Source: Sergeia podlipaevii (taxonomy: Eukaryota; Euglenozoa; Kinetoplastea; Trypanosomatida; Trypanosomatidae). Taken from it: a stretch of 25,219 nt of DNA. This document shows, in pieces, positions 21,708 through 25,219 of this stretch. Location of the stretch: assembly GCA_030849805.1 (NCBI GenBank), contig JASANZ010001930.1, forward strand, positions 1 through 25,219. The letters run 5' to 3'. The position numbers and the translations under genes were made by a program. Numbering within the stretch: the first letter of the stretch is position 1; each line of letters starts with the position of its first letter. The notes beneath the pieces were generated by a model. That model was not told where the DNA came from, ran no database searches, and saw nothing but the letters and a program-made list of their open reading frames with translations.

Positions 21708-24047
21708 TCACACTATCTTTCTTTTCTGTCCTCTCGTGCCACTCATAGCTCTCAGCTCTGCACTTAACGCATCAAGCTTCCAGCTGGGTAGCAGCGGCTC
21801 TACATCTTCACATAGCCCAGACAGAGACTCGCGGTTGTGAACATTCTTGCTCAACTTAAAACCACGAGCTCCAGCAAAGCACGAGGCCTCCTGCAGTTGG
21901 TTCAGTTGCTGTCTCATCCTACGCTCACTCGTCGACTTTGACCGGGCTCGCTTCAGTGATGAGCCAGAGGCCGCAACAGCTGCAGCAGCAGGAGATGCTG
22001 ACAGGACCGGCACCGCGCTCGCGGACCTGCCAAATATTTCAGCAATGTCATCGACATCACTGTCTTCCATCTCCTCCTCTGGCTCTTTGAATTCTGCTTC
22101 AGCACTGGCGCTATCCACTGTGATGGAGTCGTCACAATCACTATCACCAGCCTCCTCACTACTGCTAGCACTACTACTGCTGCTGCTGCTGTGAAATAAA
22201 CAAAATGCGTCATCGTCTCCAACTTGTCCAGGCGCGTCCATGCCCTCGGGCGCAACGATGCGTATCCACGCACCTTTGCTTTTCACCCCACGATCACCTC
22301 CCTCACTGCCACTGTGGTGGGCAGTGCTCACGTAGTATCCGTCCCCGCCATTCATGGATCGGTTCACGTAAGGGGTGCGCAGGTGAGGTCCAAGTCGCGC
22401 CATCATGATCGGCCCCCTACTCGGTTTGTAATGAAGCGCCGTTACAGACGCGGGACAAATCTGAGCCACAAAATCAATGATCTCCTGCGGAGTGCAGTGT
22501 AGTGTCGTGGGCATGTGCCATACATTCCCTGATCCCCCGTTGCTCGTAGTACATTCATCCCCCGTACCTTTATTGCCCTGAAGACGAGCCCAGCCAGAGA
22601 TAACGACGCCGTAGTGCGGTGTGCCATGCGAGGCTTCCGATGACGCACAGAGTGCCTCAGCAGAAATGCTTGCGCGGCTGCCCACGACTTCAATGAGAGG
22701 CAGCTCTACAGGTGGGAGATGGGAAGGTCCAGCAGTGGCTACCCCGTTTTGGGTCGTAAAGAGCGGCAGCGGCGTGTGTCCGGCCCCCTCTGCTTCATCG
22801 CCACCACCGTTGCCTACTGAGCCTGTCTTGCTAGAGCAGGGGTCCAGCTTCTCCAAGAGAAACTTGTATTCAGAGAAAGAAATAAAATACCGCATATCAA
22901 GCGCATATATCGCACCCTCGCCCCCGCTGGCACGCCAGACCTGCTCACACCGAGCCAAGGCATCATCGCCATTGTCCCCATGTGCAACTGCCACCCCGTC
23001 ACTCCCATCCTCCGTTGCGGCGGTGGTGGCGGTAGTAGTGCTGCTTTCTCTTTCCTTGTGTAACGCCGCCACAACACAGCTGAGTCGGCCATAGCGCTCA
23101 TCATCCAGCAGCGCGCGTGTCCCAAGGCGGGCGGCCAGTCTCTGGATCAGCATTTCCTTGCCGAATTGGTTGTGCAGGTACACACGAAGTTTGAAGGGCA
23201 GCGTGCGGTTGACGTTGATGCACTCGCCACGAGCCAGCTGATGCCGCAGTCGTTCATTATGCTGCGACCACTGAAATTCCATGCGGCGGCCAATAGTCTC
23301 AATAGCCTCGTCCACCTGCGCCGCATTCAACAACTTACTTAAAACCCGTAAACCACTGCGACAGCCGCCACCACCGCTGACCCCAGTAGTGCTATCGTCA
23401 AAAGCATTGGAGGCCTCCTCAACCGTAATACCAAGATGTAGCCATGTATCATCTATAAATATGTGGTCTACTGGATATCTAGCAAAGAAGGGGTCCAGCA
23501 CTTTTCGAGCTGGGCCGCGCTCGTACTTAAAGTCACCCGTGTACAGCACAGTCCCAAGCTGCTTCTGGTTGGTTTCCAAGTAAAACATCACGCTACCTGG
23601 AATGTGAAAGGAAGGCAGCAGCGTCACATACACCGAGTCATCCTCTACCCTACCACCGCCCATGCCAGTACAAGTGGTAAGGCTAGAGTTCGCTACCGTG
23701 CTCATCAGGCCACATGGCAGCTCTTCCGCTTCTCGAGTTGCATATGTGGTATCGCTTGTAGGAGGATGAGATGGCTTTGCAAAAACACAAGAGCCTCTGC
23801 GCCGAAGAAGTCGAATGCGACGCCATAGCGGTAGACCAATCACGCGAGACGCCAGCTGTGCGCCGAACTTGTTAGCGATGAGCTCGCGCGTAGGAATGCT
23901 GGCTACGATGTACCCACGCGACCAACCATGCACGAGACCCTTCATGTGATCTGTATGGAAGTGTGAAAGCATAAAAATAGTTGCAGTGTCATGATCATCG
24001 CCCTCGCAGAAGGAATCAATGTATATGGGCAGAAATGGCAACTTCAT
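21708..24047 (-). CDS. SNM1/Artemis-family metallo-beta-lactamase beta-CASP nuclease
   Basis: This encodes a 779-aa protein. The metallo-beta-lactamase domain starts almost at the N-terminus, as in Artemis and without the zinc-finger extension of SNM1A. Metal ligands visible are H29, H31, D33 and H34 (SHFHTDHMKGL), H148 (LLPSFHIPGSVMF) and D172 (GTVLYTGDFKYER). The beta-CASP part has motif A at D199 (FIDDTW), the HNQFGKEMLIQRLAARLG segment (292-309), SGWARL and motif B at H517 (TLHCTPQEIIDFV). Motif C is H539 where SNM1/Artemis proteins have Val. Family members are 5' exonucleases or structure-specific endonucleases in interstrand-crosslink and end repair. Low-complexity inserts lie at ~83-135, ~215-232 and ~330-450. 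The tail has a Ser/acidic stretch (~617-668), a basic cluster KRARSKSTSERRMR (699-712), probably an NLS, and ends in QKRKIV. M1 keeps the family N-terminal IYIDSF strand, whereas M26 would remove it. I infer a nuclear DNA-repair role; RNA activity cannot be excluded. Confidence 0.92.
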   Translation of the reverse strand: MKLPFLPIYIDSFCEGDDHDTATIFMLSHFHTDHMKGLVHGWSRGYIVASIPTRELIANKFGAQLASRVIGLPLWRRIRLLRRRGSCVFAKPSHPPTSDTTYATREAEELPCGLMSTVANSSLTTCTGMGGGRVEDDSVYVTLLPSFHIPGSVMFYLETNQKQLGTVLYTGDFKYERGPARKVLDPFFARYPVDHIFIDDTWLHLGITVEEASNAFDDSTTGVSGGGGCRSGLRVLSKLLNAAQVDEAIETIGRRMEFQWSQHNERLRHQLARGECINVNRTLPFKLRVYLHNQFGKEMLIQRLAARLGTRALLDDERYGRLSCVVAALHKERESSTTTATTAATEDGSDGVAVAHGDNGDDALARCEQVWRASGGEGAIYALDMRYFISFSEYKFLLEKLDPCSSKTGSVGNGGGDEAEGAGHTPLPLFTTQNGVATAGPSHLPPVELPLIEVVGSRASISAEALCASSEASHGTPHYGVVISGWARLQGNKGTGDECTTSNGGSGNVWHMPTTLHCTPQEIIDFVAQICPASVTALHYKPSRGPIMMARLGPHLRTPYVNRSMNGGDGYYVSTAHHSGSEGGDRGVKSKGAWIRIVAPEGMDAPGQVGDDDAFCLFHSSSSSSSASSSEEAGDSDCDDSITVDSASAEAEFKEPEEEMEDSDVDDIAEIFGRSASAVPVLSASPAAAAVAASGSSLKRARSKSTSERRMRQQLNQLQEASCFAGARGFKLSKNVHNRESLSGLCEDVEPLLPSWKLDALSAELRAMSGTRGQKRKIV

Positions 24048-24053
24048 TGCTAG

Positions 24054-24078
24054 CTCAAAAAGAAAGGAAAGAAAGAAA
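24054..24078 (-). promoter_or_regulatory. Predicted spliced-leader acceptor of the SNM1-like gene
   Basis: On the minus strand a TTTC-type pyrimidine tract of about 22 nt runs into GAG, with the AG at 24055-24054. Using it leaves just 6 nt before the ATG at 24047. A further AG at 24051-24050 would be closer still. More distant AGs near 24085-24095 lack as good a tract. Confidence 0.6.
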
Positions 24079-25076
24079 TCCTCTTGTTCTACCGTCCCCT
24101 TGTTTATGTATTGATCTAGTTGTATCTATTTGTATCTATGCAAATCTATTTTTGATTGCTTATACTGCAATATATTTTTGTTTGTTGTAAGGGGTACTTT
24201 ACAGCTAAGTCTATAGTATATACTGCCTCGGGTGTGTAATGGCACATACAGTGCTAGTAGCCGCTTGCTGATTAACTACACACAAACACACACACTCGTG
24301 CGCCAAGCGGCTCCTATTAACTGAAGTTTCTTCTCAATAAAAGATGAGGGAGAAAATTGAAAGGATGACGAATAGGCATGTACTGTCAGGGAGAGAGAGG
24401 GAGAGCATGAACACTTGAATGGTATATGTATGCAAGCTGAAAGTATTGGAAATAAGCACACTATAAAAAAAAAAATGCACTTTCACTGATTTTTGTCCGT
24501 CAATATTGTTGTGAACAGAAGTATGAAAGCGATAGCCCCCAAAAAGCAAACAAAAACATCACCACCAACAATAAAAACAAATATCTGTACCAGCTCCTCG
24601 TGTCTCTATAAAAAAAACAAAATTCAACTGTCGGTATTTTTTCCTCTTCTTTTCTGCGTATCACATCTTCCAAGTTCCATCACAGGAACGTGCACTCCGC
24701 TGTGACACAGTACAGCCATACACCCATTCAAAGAGCAACGATTCCAATACAAAACGTTTCACACAGCTCTCATCTTTGTTCAACAATAGATAACGATAAC
24801 AAGGATTTGCGGGCTGCTCCACGTGGACGAACAAACGACACAGAGTAGAAAACGGAAAAGTAACAATAATAATAATAATGAAGTCTTCTCGCAGCGCACT
24901 CTACCGCAAGAGCAATGATCCGTACATACACAATAATAAGATAACGAGAAGCTGATACTCCGTATATATATAGAAAAGATGCAAACCTATCTTCCATCAA
25001 ACATCATCACAGTGTATCCATTCTCTCCCTCTCCTTCAACTCATCTGTGGTACCCGTCTCGTCTGTCATCCTATAT

Positions 25077-25116
25077 CCCTCTCTCTCTCTCTTTGTGTGT
25101 GTCTGTGTGAGTGTGC
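25077..25116. repeat. (CT)n followed by (GT)n tract
   Basis: On the plus strand a CT repeat passes into a GT repeat and then AG at 25110-25111. It could act as a polypyrimidine tract for a plus-strand transcript, but no plus-strand gene is seen before the window ends. Confidence 0.8.
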
Positions 25117-25219
25117 CCTCATATACATATATTCCTTGTAGAAACAGTGATACTCTCTTCACGGCCCCGGAAGCCCAGCGCAGAGGTAAGAAGAGTAACG
25201 GGAGGTGGGGTGGTGGGGT

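Larger units (their letters stand above)
24048..25219. other. Upstream spacer, no gene recognised
   Basis: This is AT-rich up to about 25000, with CA, GA, TA and (AAT)n (24865-24879) repeats. Its low-coordinate end carries the acceptor of the SNM1-like gene. The last ~200 bases change character: pyrimidine-rich, then GT-rich, then G-rich on the plus strand. No convincing coding frame on either strand. Confidence 0.65.

Noticed and set aside
24770..25000. Minus-strand open frame of 76 codons near the right edge
   Set aside because: The translation is Y- and S-rich from spacer repeats, has no domain and no good acceptor before it.
25183..25195. AGAGGTAAGAAG on the plus strand, resembling a cis-intron 5' splice site
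   Set aside because: Cis-introns are extremely rare in trypanosomatids, and no coding sequence is seen on either side.

Overview
The window looks like nuclear DNA from a trypanosomatid (kinetoplastid) protist. All four recognisable genes lie head-to-tail on the minus strand and have no introns, one of them across 17.4 kb. The spacers are AT-rich and full of homopolymers and microsatellites. Just upstream of each start codon, read on the minus strand, is a pyrimidine tract followed by the first AG, as expected for spliced-leader trans-splicing of a polycistronic transcript. No bacterial ribosome-binding sites, operators or terminators are visible. The genus cannot be fixed from sequence alone.

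Layout in transcription order (right to left): (1) 24048-25219, a spacer whose far right edge is CT-, GT- and G-rich on the plus strand and might be the start of a strand-switch region; (2) 21708-24047, an SNM1/Artemis-type metallo-beta-lactamase/beta-CASP nuclease, 779 aa; (3) a 688-bp spacer with TA/GATA, AC and GA microsatellites; (4) 20549-21019, a Ran-binding protein 1 homologue, 156 aa; (5) a 1.56-kb AT-rich spacer; (6) 1540-18987, a single 5815-aa ORF for a giant HECT E3 ubiquitin ligase with one N-terminal and two C-terminal SPRY domains, two concanavalin/LamG-like modules and many low-complexity insertions; (7) a 518-bp spacer; (8) 299-1021, a 240-aa penta-EF-hand protein of the ALG-2/PDCD6 type with a GYP-rich N-terminus; (9) 1-298, its 3' flank.

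The genes do not form an obvious pathway. They cover DNA-end or crosslink processing, Ran-dependent nuclear transport, ubiquitin ligation and calcium-regulated trafficking. Trypanosomatid polycistrons usually group unrelated genes, so adjacency says little about shared function.

The most notable points are these. The SNM1-like nuclease has His539 at the beta-CASP motif C position, where DNA-processing members carry Val and RNA-processing (CPSF73-type) members carry His. The giant ligase has an ~82-residue Ser/Pro/Arg/Thr-rich insert in the HECT C-lobe just before the catalytic Cys5748, and this insert contains an exact 14-3-3 mode-I consensus. Predicted 5' UTRs range from 6 to 162 nt, and (AUU)n tracts recur in the transcribed spacers.
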